The notes under the pieces are model-generated. The model had not been told where the DNA came from. It searched no databases and saw only the letters and a program-made list of their open reading frames with translations. DNA of 10,312 nucleotides from an uncultured Eubacteriales bacterium (GTDB taxonomy: Bacteria; Bacillota; Clostridia; Monoglobales; Monoglobaceae), in assembly GCA_905198865.1 (NCBI GenBank), contig CAJKEB010000060.1:1-10312 (forward strand). Reading direction: 5' to 3'. Positions 1 to 5,312 of the stretch are shown here, piece after piece (positions within the stretch are counted from its first letter, which is position 1; each line of letters opens with the position of its first letter). A program made the translations under genes and the position numbers.

Positions 1-1
1 G

Positions 2-280
2 GGTTATGTTTTTACCAAAGAGGACGGAAATATATATTTTCCGAGTTATCCTTCAAAAACTTTACAAAAAATACTTAAACGATATAATTTACCACATATA
101 AGATGGCATGATTTAAGACATTCTTGTGCCTCGATGCTATTGCTCAAAAACTGGAAGATGAAGGAGATTTCAGAGTGGCTTGGTCATGAGGATATTGGAA
201 CAACAATAAACTTATATACGCATCTTACTGTAGAACATAAGAGAGAATTGGGAAATAGTTTAAATGGTATACTTAGATAA
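2..280 (+). CDS. Tyrosine recombinase/integrase, C-terminal fragment (runs in from left edge)
   Basis: This is the last 92 residues of a site-specific tyrosine recombinase whose start lies left of the window. Enzymes of this family cut and rejoin DNA at attachment sites through a tyrosine nucleophile. The visible part carries the catalytic C-terminal motifs in the right order: HDLRH (the H-x-x-R pair), LGHEDIGTT (the second conserved His), and NLYTH with the Tyr nucleophile. It ends with a short basic tail typical of phage and ICE integrases. The frame is open from base 2 to the TAA at 278-280. A tRNA 3' half lies 174 bases downstream, so this is probably the integrase of an element integrated in that tRNA gene. 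Recombinase class is confident; whether the element is a prophage, ICE or small island cannot be seen here. Confidence 0.93.
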   Translation, partial: GYVFTKEDGNIYFPSYPSKTLQKILKRYNLPHIRWHDLRHSCASMLLLKNWKMKEISEWLGHEDIGTTINLYTHLTVEHKRELGNSLNGILR

Positions 281-281
281 A

Positions 282-301
282 TTCCAATATTTTTCCAATA
301 T
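282..301. repeat. 9-bp direct repeat downstream of integrase
   Basis: TTCCAATAT occurs at 282-290 and again at 293-301, an 11-bp period just after the integrase stop. Short direct repeats beside an attachment site are often arm-type binding sites for the integrase. The A+T-rich context makes chance possible. The remainder of 281-454 holds no gene that I can support. Confidence 0.35.
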
Positions 302-410
302 AATTACGTTACAATTGTTTTAATCAAAAAATTTATATACAAAGGGCTTTTGAAGATATAACTATTATAATTAACGTTATTACGGTGTTTTAAAGGACAC
401 AGCATAAAGA

Positions 411-435
411 AAGATAAACAAATATAATTTATCTT
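411..435. repeat. 8-bp inverted repeat beside attachment site
   Basis: AAGATAAA (411-418) and TTTATCTT (428-435) are perfect inverted copies with a 9-base spacer. They lie about 20 bases left of the tRNA-derived segment. They may be a recombinase or excisionase binding site, or a weak hairpin after the integrase gene. There is no U-tract, so a terminator is unlikely. Confidence 0.3.
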
Positions 436-454
436 AATGAGCTGAGTCGCAAAA

Positions 455-498
455 TGGGGTTCAGGTGGCCGCTGGTTCGAATCCAGTCACTCCGACCA
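455..498 (+). other. Attachment-site half: 3' half of a tRNA-Pro gene (attR/attL-like)
   Basis: The segment reads as the 3' part of a tRNA. It has anticodon-loop bases TGGGGT, the 3' anticodon stem TCAGG, and a 5-base variable loop TGGCC. A T arm follows (GCTGG, loop TTCGAAT, CCAGT), then the 3' acceptor strand CACTCCG, discriminator A and an encoded CCA. With T at position 33 the anticodon is GGG (Pro). The acceptor strand implies a C1-G72 pair, which is characteristic of tRNA-Pro. Upstream there is no matching CCTGA stem, D arm or CGGAGTG acceptor strand, so the 5' half is missing. An integrase lies next door and a terminator follows. This is best read as the crossover end of an integrated element, with the intact tRNA at the other end, outside the window. 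Confidence 0.85.
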
Positions 499-510
499 TC
501 ATAGAAAAAA

Positions 511-537
511 CTGTCGACTTTTGTCGGCAGTTTTTTT
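511..537 (+). terminator. Rho-independent terminator after the tRNA half
   Basis: CTGTCGAC (511-518) pairs with GTCGGCAG (523-530), eight pairs with one G-T, around a TTTT loop, followed by seven T's. A preceding A run (505-510) could also let it work for transcripts from the right. It is probably the original terminator of the tRNA gene, and may also end doc transcription on the minus strand. Confidence 0.8.
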
Positions 538-557
538 ATCAGCAAGTATTTTAAATT

Positions 558-935
558 TCATTTGCTGTGTTGTTTTATCCATTCAACAATATTTTCATAA
601 TTAACACTTCCGTCAGCAATTCCCAATCCTAAATCAATCAATTCTTTTTGTGAGTATGTCAAATTGATACTATTCAGCTTTAAAATTACCAGCATTGTAA
701 GAATTGCGGTTCTTTTATTTCCGTCATTAAACGGGTGGTTTTTGCAAATCGAAAAGGCTGTTCTGGCTGATTTTTCAAGCACAGTAGGATAAAGCTCTGT
801 TTCATTAAAAGTTTGCATACAGTTTAATACTGCCGATACAAGCATACCCATATCACGCACACCGGGTAATCCGCCTGTTTTTTCAAGCAATTTTTCGTGT
901 AATCGCAAAACTTCTTCCTTGGTAAGAATAATCAT
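558..935 (-). CDS. doc: Doc-family toxin (Fic fold)
   Basis: This 125-residue protein is a death-on-curing type toxin of the Fic superfamily. The diagnostic motif HPFNDGNKR spans residues 67-75. The Lys at the sixth position after the Pro-Phe pair, where AMP-transferring Fic enzymes have Gly, is the Doc signature. In the P1 phage Doc protein this variant phosphorylates EF-Tu and stops translation; the same activity here is inferred. Length matches P1 Doc (about 126 residues). The start ATG (933-935) overlaps the antitoxin stop as ATGA, and a GGAG (944-947) sits 8 bases upstream, suggesting translational coupling. It lies on the chromosome side of the tRNA half, facing the integrase, and is markedly A+T-rich. 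It appears intact. Confidence 0.93.
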   Translation of the reverse strand: MIILTKEEVLRLHEKLLEKTGGLPGVRDMGMLVSAVLNCMQTFNETELYPTVLEKSARTAFSICKNHPFNDGNKRTAILTMLVILKLNSINLTYSQKELIDLGLGIADGSVNYENIVEWIKQHSK

Positions 936-1174
936 TTCGCCAACTCCGTAAATGCTTCAAGATTTTCATCTATTAAATCATTAGCGGTTTTATCAAGAAT
1001 TTTTTGTCTTGCTGTCTGAATTTCATCGTATTCATCAAAATCCAAAATAAGGTATCTGGGTTTATTATTTTTCAAAATAACAGCCATACCGTTTTCATCA
1101 ACAATTCTGACAACCTTAGAAAAATTTTGATTTGCATCTGTCATTGGTACTAATAATTTTGTATCAACTGTCAT
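932..1174 (-). CDS. phd: Phd/YefM-family antitoxin
   Basis: This is an 80-residue antitoxin upstream of, and overlapping, doc. The N-terminal half (roughly residues 10-50, with a VP-T-A-N-F pattern, ENG-AVILKNNKPRYLIL and a DEYDE segment) matches the Phd DNA-binding dimer fold. The C-terminal helix, about residues 55-80, would block the toxin active site. Family members also bind and repress their own promoter. The frame is open further up to a GTG at 1183. That GTG is inside the ribosome binding site AGAGGTG (1181-1187), which is 6 bases before the ATG at 1174, so the ATG was chosen. The gene order (antitoxin first, 4-base overlap) is standard for phd-doc. Confidence 0.92.
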   Translation of the reverse strand: MTVDTKLLVPMTDANQNFSKVVRIVDENGMAVILKNNKPRYLILDFDEYDEIQTARQKILDKTANDLIDENLEAFTELAK

Positions 1175-1181
1175 AATTATC

Positions 1182-1248
1182 ACCTCTGAAATTATTATAT
1201 CACAAACTTAGGATAAATACAACCTATTTTATAGTTGATTTCAGAGGT
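1182..1248. repeat. 11-bp inverted repeat flanking the phd promoter
   Basis: ACCTCTGAAAT (1182-1192) and ATTTCAGAGGT (1238-1248) are perfect inverted copies, 45 bases apart, on either side of the promoter. The inner arm contains the antitoxin ribosome binding site. In RNA entering from upstream genes the outer arm could pair with it. RNA from the local promoter would lack the outer arm. Confidence 0.7.
1194..1222 (-). promoter_or_regulatory. Sigma-A-like promoter of phd-doc
   Basis: On the minus strand TTGTAT (1217-1222) and a perfect TATAAT (1194-1199) are separated by exactly 17 bases. The predicted transcription start, near 1187, falls at the first bases of the antitoxin ribosome binding site. 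The leader would be only about 13 bases. An imperfect inverted repeat (CTAT-TTT-ATAG within 1221-1236) beside the -35 could be part of an operator. Confidence 0.8.
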
Positions 1249-1321
1249 TAAAACTGTTCCGGCACGTACTTATACGCAGACAAGAGAAGAACTTAATAAT
1301 ATTCTGAAATCAAAAAAATAA
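1235..1321 (+). pseudogene. Possible gene-tail remnant (28 codons)
   Basis: An open frame follows a TAG at 1232-1234 and ends at TAA 1319-1321. It encodes a peptide ending in RTYTQTREELNNILKSKK. Its charged, helix-forming composition resembles the end of a real protein more than random A+T-rich translation. A G+C-rich stem-loop follows it. There is no ribosome binding site and only a TTG start. It may be the tail of a gene cut by arrival of the toxin-antitoxin cassette, but I do not recognise the family. Confidence 0.2.
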
Positions 1322-1326
1322 GCATC

Positions 1327-1350
1327 CCGCTGCCGTAAAGGGCGCTGCGG
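1327..1350. other. G+C-rich imperfect stem-loop
   Basis: CCGC (1327-1330) pairs with GCGG (1347-1350), and GCC with GGC inside, around an asymmetric internal loop. No T run follows on either strand, so terminator function is doubtful. It stands out from the A+T-rich surroundings. Apart from this and the possible remnant, I see nothing in 1249-1380. Confidence 0.3.
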
Positions 1351-1380
1351 CAATATATGTATATGTCTGAATTTTGCACT

Positions 1381-1414
1381 AAAAAGGAGTATCGGGAACT
1401 TTTCCTGATACTCC
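1381..1414 (-). terminator. Rho-independent terminator of the esterase operon
   Basis: GGAGTATC-G-GGAA (1386-1398) pairs with TTCC-T-GATACTCC (1402-1414), about 13 pairs including one G-T, with a 3-base loop. On the minus strand it is followed by five T's (A's at 1381-1385). It sits 19 bases after the esterase stop codon and would separate that transcript from phd-doc. Confidence 0.85.
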
Positions 1415-1433
1415 TTGCGCTAAGCGTCTTAAA

Positions 1434-2273
1434 TCAAAATTTATTTATCCAGTTTATCGAAAGGTCAATCCAGCCCGAAACATAGGGCATATAGTGCTTA
1501 TCCTCGGCCATTGTGAGCCTGTTGCCGAGAGATAAGCCGTGCTTGCCGCTCGGATAGATATGAAGCTCGTATTCGACGCCGTTTTCAAGCAGTGCCTCGG
1601 CAAACCTCATTGAACTGTAAACCGGCACTGAGCTGTCCTCAAACGTATGCCAGATAAAACACTTCGGGGTTTTGGGCGTTACTCTTTTTTCGAGGCTGAA
1701 ATACTCCAGCTTCTCGGGCTTTAAGCCCTCCGAAAAGTTTTCTTTTGTCCCTGCGTGGGTCTTGCCGTCCTCGCCGGTGATAACAGGATAACACAGGATA
1801 AGACCGTTCGGCATGTTATCGCCGCTGTTTGTGCAGCCGCTGCCGTCTTTGATTACCGGCTCGTCATAATAAACACCGAGACTTGCCGCAAGATGACCGG
1901 CTGCCGAAAATCCGCAGACAAAAATCTTGTCGGGATCTATGAAATACTCGTCAGCTAAGCCCCTGACAGTGCGTACCGCCTTTGACAGCTCGCACAGCGG
2001 AGCGGGCCAGCCGGTAGGCGCGACCGAATAGTCGAGTAAAAAGCAGTGGAATCCCGCAGCGCAGTATTTCATAACTATCGGTTCAGCTTCGCGCTTTGAG
2101 CGCGTGCGGTAGCCTCCGCCCGGGCATACGATTACAGCCGGCCGCTTGTTCCAGACAGTTGAACCGACAAGCGACGGCTCAAGTATGTAAGAGGTCAGGC
2201 GCGCCTTTTCATTCGGCTCGTTTGAACCGAGAGCTTTATAATCCACGCTCATATCAAATACTTTAGTAATCAT
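1434..2273 (-). CDS. Alpha/beta-hydrolase esterase (Aes/acetyl-esterase-like)
   Basis: This 279-residue protein is predicted to be a cytoplasmic carboxylesterase of the alpha/beta-hydrolase fold, with no signal peptide. Visible motifs are CPGGGY (50-55, oxyanion-hole loop) and GFSAAGHLAA (121-130, nucleophile elbow, Ser123). WHTFEDSSVP carries the likely acid Asp213, and GKHG carries the likely His245. This layout is common in small esterases that deacetylate xylan-type oligosaccharides or other acyl esters; the true substrate is not visible. The elbow is GxSxAG rather than the commoner GxSxGG. The start ATG has AAAGGA (2281-2286) 7 bases upstream. It lies 70 bases after yqeY on the same strand and may be partly co-transcribed. 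A palindrome and a weak promoter in the gap suggest separate control. Confidence 0.85.
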   Translation of the reverse strand: MITKVFDMSVDYKALGSNEPNEKARLTSYILEPSLVGSTVWNKRPAVIVCPGGGYRTRSKREAEPIVMKYCAAGFHCFLLDYSVAPTGWPAPLCELSKAVRTVRGLADEYFIDPDKIFVCGFSAAGHLAASLGVYYDEPVIKDGSGCTNSGDNMPNGLILCYPVITGEDGKTHAGTKENFSEGLKPEKLEYFSLEKRVTPKTPKCFIWHTFEDSSVPVYSSMRFAEALLENGVEYELHIYPSGKHGLSLGNRLTMAEDKHYMPYVSGWIDLSINWINKF

Positions 2274-2292
2274 TGCTGTTTCCTTTCAGATG

Positions 2293-2325
2293 TGACAATA
2301 TTGTCAGACCTTTCCGCTTTTACAA
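2293..2325 (-). promoter_or_regulatory. Operator-like palindrome over a weak promoter before the esterase
   Basis: TGACAATATTGTCA (2293-2306) is a perfect 14-bp palindrome. On the minus strand a possible -35 TTGTAA (2320-2325) and -10 CAATAT (2298-2303) are 16 bases apart, so the palindrome covers the -10. That is the geometry of a repressor site. A CCGC/GCGG stem (2314-2317 with 2327-2330) overlaps the -35 but has no T run. The regulator cannot be named from the sequence. Confidence 0.45.
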
Positions 2326-2343
2326 GGCGGAGTCATATCTTAA

Positions 2344-2781
2344 TTACTTACACAATTCCGATACTATCTGATTGATGAGCTTACCGTCAGCCTTGCCCTT
2401 AAGCTCGCCCATGACCGACTTCATTATCAAGCCCTTGTTGCCTGTGGCAATCACATCGGCGAACTTTTCGGTTATGACAGCTTTTATCTCATCGGCGTCC
2501 ATCTGCTTGGGCGCAAATTCCTTTATGACCTCAACCTTGGCGTTGTACTCTTCCAGAAGCTCGGTTCTGTCAGCCGGGCAGGTGTCAACCTGCTCCTTTG
2601 CGGTTTTAAGCTCCTTTAATATAACGCTGTCTACCATTTCTTCCGGAATATCGTCACGGCAGCCTGCGTCAATGGCAGATTTCTTTACTGCCGCGATAAG
2701 ACTTGATATGGTGTCCTTTCTTGCCTTTTCCTTTGCCTTCATTGCCGCAATCATAGCGGTCTGTAATTCTTTGATTGTCAT
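2344..2781 (-). CDS. yqeY: GatB/YqeY-domain protein
   Basis: This 145-residue protein matches the YqeY family in length and pattern. It has an N-terminal helical part (TIKELQTAMIAAMKAKEK then RKDTISSLIAAVKK). A C-terminal part contains FAPKQM, IKAVITEKF, and the conserved GLIMKSVMGELKGKADGKLIN stretch. The family resembles the C-terminal tail domain of GatB in the tRNA amidotransferase, which contacts tRNA. The function of stand-alone YqeY is not settled. A TTG at 2790 extends the frame, but CTCCT on the plus strand (AGGAG, 2791-2795) is 9 bases before the ATG at 2781, which fits best. It follows smpB by 23 bases and is probably in the same operon. Confidence 0.92.
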   Translation of the reverse strand: MTIKELQTAMIAAMKAKEKARKDTISSLIAAVKKSAIDAGCRDDIPEEMVDSVILKELKTAKEQVDTCPADRTELLEEYNAKVEVIKEFAPKQMDADEIKAVITEKFADVIATGNKGLIMKSVMGELKGKADGKLINQIVSELCK

Positions 2782-2804
2782 ATATATCAACTCCTGTAAA
2801 AATT

Positions 2805-3272
2805 TTATCTTATTTTATTCTTGAGCGCGCGTTCCATGTCGCGCTTTGCGTCACGCCGCGCAATGTCCTGACGCTTGTCATAGTTCTTCTTGCCCCGGCA
2901 CAAACCGACCGAGACCTTGACAAGCTGATTTTTGAGGTACACTCTCAGTGGTATCAGAGTATATCCCTCCTGCTGAGTCAGTCCGATAAGGCGGTTGATT
3001 TCACGCCTGTGCAGCAGAAGCCTGCGTGACCTGAGCGGCTCACGGTTGAAGATGTTGCCCTGTTCATACGGGCTTATGTGCATACCTATGAGAATAGCCT
3101 CGCCTGTCTTTAGTGATACATAGCTGTCCTTCAGGTTGACTTTCCCTGCGCGCACTGATTTGACCTCGGTGCCGAAAAGCTCAATTCCCGCTTCAAATTC
3201 CTCATCGACAAAATAGTCGTGAAATGCCTTTTTGTTCTGGGCAATGACCCTGTCGTTTTTCTTTTCCGCCAT
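2805..3272 (-). CDS. smpB: SsrA-binding protein SmpB
   Basis: This is a 155-residue SmpB, the partner of tmRNA in rescuing ribosomes stalled on messages without a stop codon. The family signature is clear: KAFHDYFVDEEFEAGIEL (15-32), then GTEVKSVRAGKVNLKDSYV (34-52), with H65-I-SPYEQGN following. The C-terminal tail RGKKNYDKRQDIARRD (126-141) is the part that enters the mRNA channel and is rich in Lys and Arg, as expected. The ATG start has GAGGTG (3278-3283) 5 bases upstream. It is the first gene of a smpB-yqeY unit with a good promoter upstream. The tmRNA gene (ssrA) is not in the window. Confidence 0.98.
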   Translation of the reverse strand: MAEKKNDRVIAQNKKAFHDYFVDEEFEAGIELFGTEVKSVRAGKVNLKDSYVSLKTGEAILIGMHISPYEQGNIFNREPLRSRRLLLHRREINRLIGLTQQEGYTLIPLRVYLKNQLVKVSVGLCRGKKNYDKRQDIARRDAKRDMERALKNKIR

Positions 3273-3324
3273 GCTCTCACCTCGTTATATAGTATATCAG
3301 AAATTTTTGCCACCAAGCTATAAT

Positions 3325-3353
3325 ATTATACCCCCGATATTCCGAAAAGTCAA
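3325..3353 (-). promoter_or_regulatory. Sigma-A-like promoter of smpB-yqeY
   Basis: On the minus strand TTGACT (3348-3353) and a perfect TATAAT (3325-3330) are 17 bases apart. The predicted start near 3318 gives a leader of roughly 45 bases to the smpB ATG. It is divergent from the pst regulatory region, about 80 bases away. Confidence 0.85.
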
Positions 3354-3430
3354 CACAGTAATCAGAGTTCAGCGTGCAGAAGCTTGGCGCAGTACGTTAA
3401 ATTTGCTTTTATAAATACATAATTAAATAT

Positions 3431-3505
3431 TTAGATAGGATTTTACATAGATTTAACGTATATATGCTTTCAGACTTTACAAAATGATAATAATATGTAT
3501 TCGTT
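3431..3505 (+). promoter_or_regulatory. Pho-box-like repeats and pst promoter region
   Basis: Hexamers resembling the Gram-positive PhoP consensus TT(A/T/C)ACA occur at an 11-bp period: TTAGAT (3431), TTTACA (3442) and TTAACG (3453). A further TTTACA lies at 3476. A 5-base spacer between the first three is the known PhoP-box layout. A likely -10 (TAATAT, 3491-3496) follows without a good -35, as expected of an activator-dependent promoter. The pst start would be near 3503. The rest of 3354-3430 shows no gene or clear site. Confidence 0.65.
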
Positions 3506-3545
3506 AGGAAATGTAAAATAAATATGTTAAAAAGGAGAGTTAAAC

Positions 3546-4439
3546 ATGAAAATCAAGAAAAATTTATTAAAGGTTTTATCGGTTTCAATGGCGGCTATGC
3601 TTTGCAGCGTGTTCATGGTATCGTGCGGAAATTCAGGCAGTACAGGCAGTACATCAAGCTCTGCCGGCGGAGATATAACGGTAATCTCACGTGAGGATGG
3701 TTCAGGCACACGAGGAGCTTTTGTTGAGCTTTTCAAAATTGAAGAAGAAGTGAACGGCGAAAAGGTTGACATGACAACAGATGCAGCAGACATTACAAAC
3801 AGTACATCAGTTATGATGACAAGCGTAGCAGGCAATGTGAACGCAATCGGTTATATTTCGATGGGTTCACTCAACGACAGCGTTAAGGCTCTTAAGGTTG
3901 ACGGCGCAGAGGCTACAGCAGATAATATTAAGAGCGGTACATATAAGGTATCACGTCCGTTTAACATAGTAACAAAGGACGGTCTATCAGAAGTTGCACA
4001 GGACTTTATCGCATTTATTCTGAGTGCGGACGGACAGAAGGTTGTTGAGGATAACAGCTACATTTCAGAAGGCAATACCGGAGCTTATGCCGGAACAAAG
4101 CCGGCTGGCAAGATAGTTGTTTCAGGCTCATCATCAGTAACACCGGTTATGGAGAAGCTTAAGGAAGCCTACATAGCAGTAAACCCGGACGCAACAATCG
4201 AAGTACAGCAGAGTGACTCTACCACAGGCGTAAACAATGCAATAGACGGCGTTTGTGATATAGGTATGGCAAGCCGTGAGCTTAAATCAAGCGAATCCGA
4301 AAAGGGTGTTAAATCAACAGTAATAGCTCTTGACGGTATAGCCGTAATCGTAAATAACAACAGTTCAGTCGACAGCATCACATCTGAGCAGGTTAAGAAG
4401 ATTTACACAGGCGAAATTACCGAGTGGGGAGAGCTTTAA
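3546..4439 (+). CDS. pstS: Phosphate-binding lipoprotein PstS, circularly permuted order
   Basis: This 297-residue lipoprotein is the extracellular phosphate receptor of the Pst ABC transporter. A basic, hydrophobic leader ends at lipobox MVSC (Cys27), followed by a Ser/Gly linker. The order of the two halves is reversed from canonical PstS. First comes the half with R49-EDG-SGT (R49, S53, G54, T55, equivalent to the RxxxSGT phosphate site) and the NAIGYISMG and SADGQKVVEDN segments. Then, from about residue 188, comes the half that normally starts the mature protein: KIVVSGSSSVTPVMEKL, QQSDSTTG, DIGMASREL, and DGIAVIVNN ending in IYTGEITEWGEL. All expected segments are present once, so it is probably functional. 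The start has AAGGAG about 8 bases upstream. It is the first gene of pstSCAB-phoU, behind a Pho-box-like array. Confidence 0.93.
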   Translation: MKIKKNLLKVLSVSMAAMLCSVFMVSCGNSGSTGSTSSSAGGDITVISREDGSGTRGAFVELFKIEEEVNGEKVDMTTDAADITNSTSVMMTSVAGNVNAIGYISMGSLNDSVKALKVDGAEATADNIKSGTYKVSRPFNIVTKDGLSEVAQDFIAFILSADGQKVVEDNSYISEGNTGAYAGTKPAGKIVVSGSSSVTPVMEKLKEAYIAVNPDATIEVQQSDSTTGVNNAIDGVCDIGMASRELKSSESEKGVKSTVIALDGIAVIVNNNSSVDSITSEQVKKIYTGEITEWGEL

Positions 4440-4457
4440 TTTCCAGGGGCTGATATT

Positions 4458-5312
4458 ATGATGAAATTTAAAGAAAACTTCATGCACGGAGTGTTTCTGT
4501 TCTGTGCATGCGTATCAATACTTGCAGTTGCGCTGATTTGCGTATTCCTGTTTGCAAACGGAATTCCGGCAATGAAAGAAATCGGACTGTTTGACTTTTT
4601 AATCGGCAAGCAGTGGAAGCCGGGCAACAACATTTACGGTATACTGCCTATGATTCTGGGCAGTGTATACGTTACGGGCGGAGCAATTATTATCGGTGTT
4701 CCTATCGGAATATTGGTTGCAGTGTTTATGACACATTTTTGCCCCAAAAATCTGTATAAGGCTCTGAAGCCGGCAGTTGAGCTTCTGGCAGGTATACCAT
4801 CGGTTGTATATGGCTTCTTCGGACTTATGGTAATAGTGCCGCTCATCAGAAATATTTTCGGCGGCAGCGGTACAAGTATGCTGGCGGCATCGATAGTGCT
4901 TGGCATAATGATACTCCCGACTATTATTTCGGTCAGCGAATCGTCACTCAGAGCAGTTCCCGAAAGCTATTATGAGGGAGCGAGAGCGCTCGGCGCAAGC
5001 CATGAACGCAGCGTGTTTATGACGGTTCTGCCTGCGGCAAAATCCGGCGTTCTGGCGGCCGTTATTCTTGGTATAGGCCGTGCAATAGGCGAGACGATGG
5101 CGGTTATTATGGTTGCCGGAAATCAGGCGGCAATGCCGAGAGGTATTTTGAAGGGGCTCAGAACAATGACGGCTAATATCGTGCTTGAAATGGGATATGC
5201 CGCTGATCTTCACAGAGAAGCGCTTATTGCCACTGCCGTAATACTCTTTGTTTTTATATTGATTATAAACCTCAGCTTTTCTGTTTTAAAAAGGAGGTCA
5301 GAGAGTAAATGA
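4458..5312 (+). CDS. pstC: Phosphate ABC transporter permease PstC
   Basis: This 284-residue inner-membrane permease forms the phosphate channel together with PstA. About six hydrophobic segments are visible (near 11-33, 62-92, 105-130, 140-160, 196-222, 255-276). The cytoplasmic EAA-type loop that docks on the ATPase spans about 173-197 (EGARALGASHERSVF then VLPAAKSG) and is followed by GRAIGETMAV (207-216), a PstC/PstA hallmark. LLAGIPSVVYGFFGL (109-123) is also typical. Length fits the family. AGGGG (4445-4449) lies 8 bases before the ATG. It begins 18 bases after pstS without a terminator, and its stop overlaps the pstA start as ATGA. Order relative to pstS and pstA supports PstC rather than PstA. 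Confidence 0.96.
   Translation: MMKFKENFMHGVFLFCACVSILAVALICVFLFANGIPAMKEIGLFDFLIGKQWKPGNNIYGILPMILGSVYVTGGAIIIGVPIGILVAVFMTHFCPKNLYKALKPAVELLAGIPSVVYGFFGLMVIVPLIRNIFGGSGTSMLAASIVLGIMILPTIISVSESSLRAVPESYYEGARALGASHERSVFMTVLPAAKSGVLAAVILGIGRAIGETMAVIMVAGNQAAMPRGILKGLRTMTANIVLEMGYAADLHREALIATAVILFVFILIINLSFSVLKRRSESK

Noticed and set aside
430..498. A complete tRNA gene
   Set aside because: Only the anticodon loop onward is present. Bases upstream do not form the 5' acceptor strand, D arm or matching anticodon stem.
1174..1183. GTG at 1183 as the phd start
   Set aside because: The GTG is part of the ribosome binding site AGAGGTG; the ATG at 1174 has proper spacing from it.
2372..2824. 150-codon plus-strand open frame over yqeY
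   Set aside because: It is antisense to a clear yqeY gene, has low-complexity Ser/Ala/Leu content, no recognisable domain and no fitting ribosome binding site.
3354..3430. Possible second plus-strand promoter (TTGGCG then TATAAA)
   Set aside because: The spacing is about 20 bases, too long for a convincing sigma-A promoter.
4436..4460. Frameshift or truncation of PstS at its end
   Set aside because: The protein ends in a motif that is internal in canonical PstS, but the missing part is present at the N-terminal side, so permutation explains it; pstC starts 18 bases later with its own ribosome binding site.
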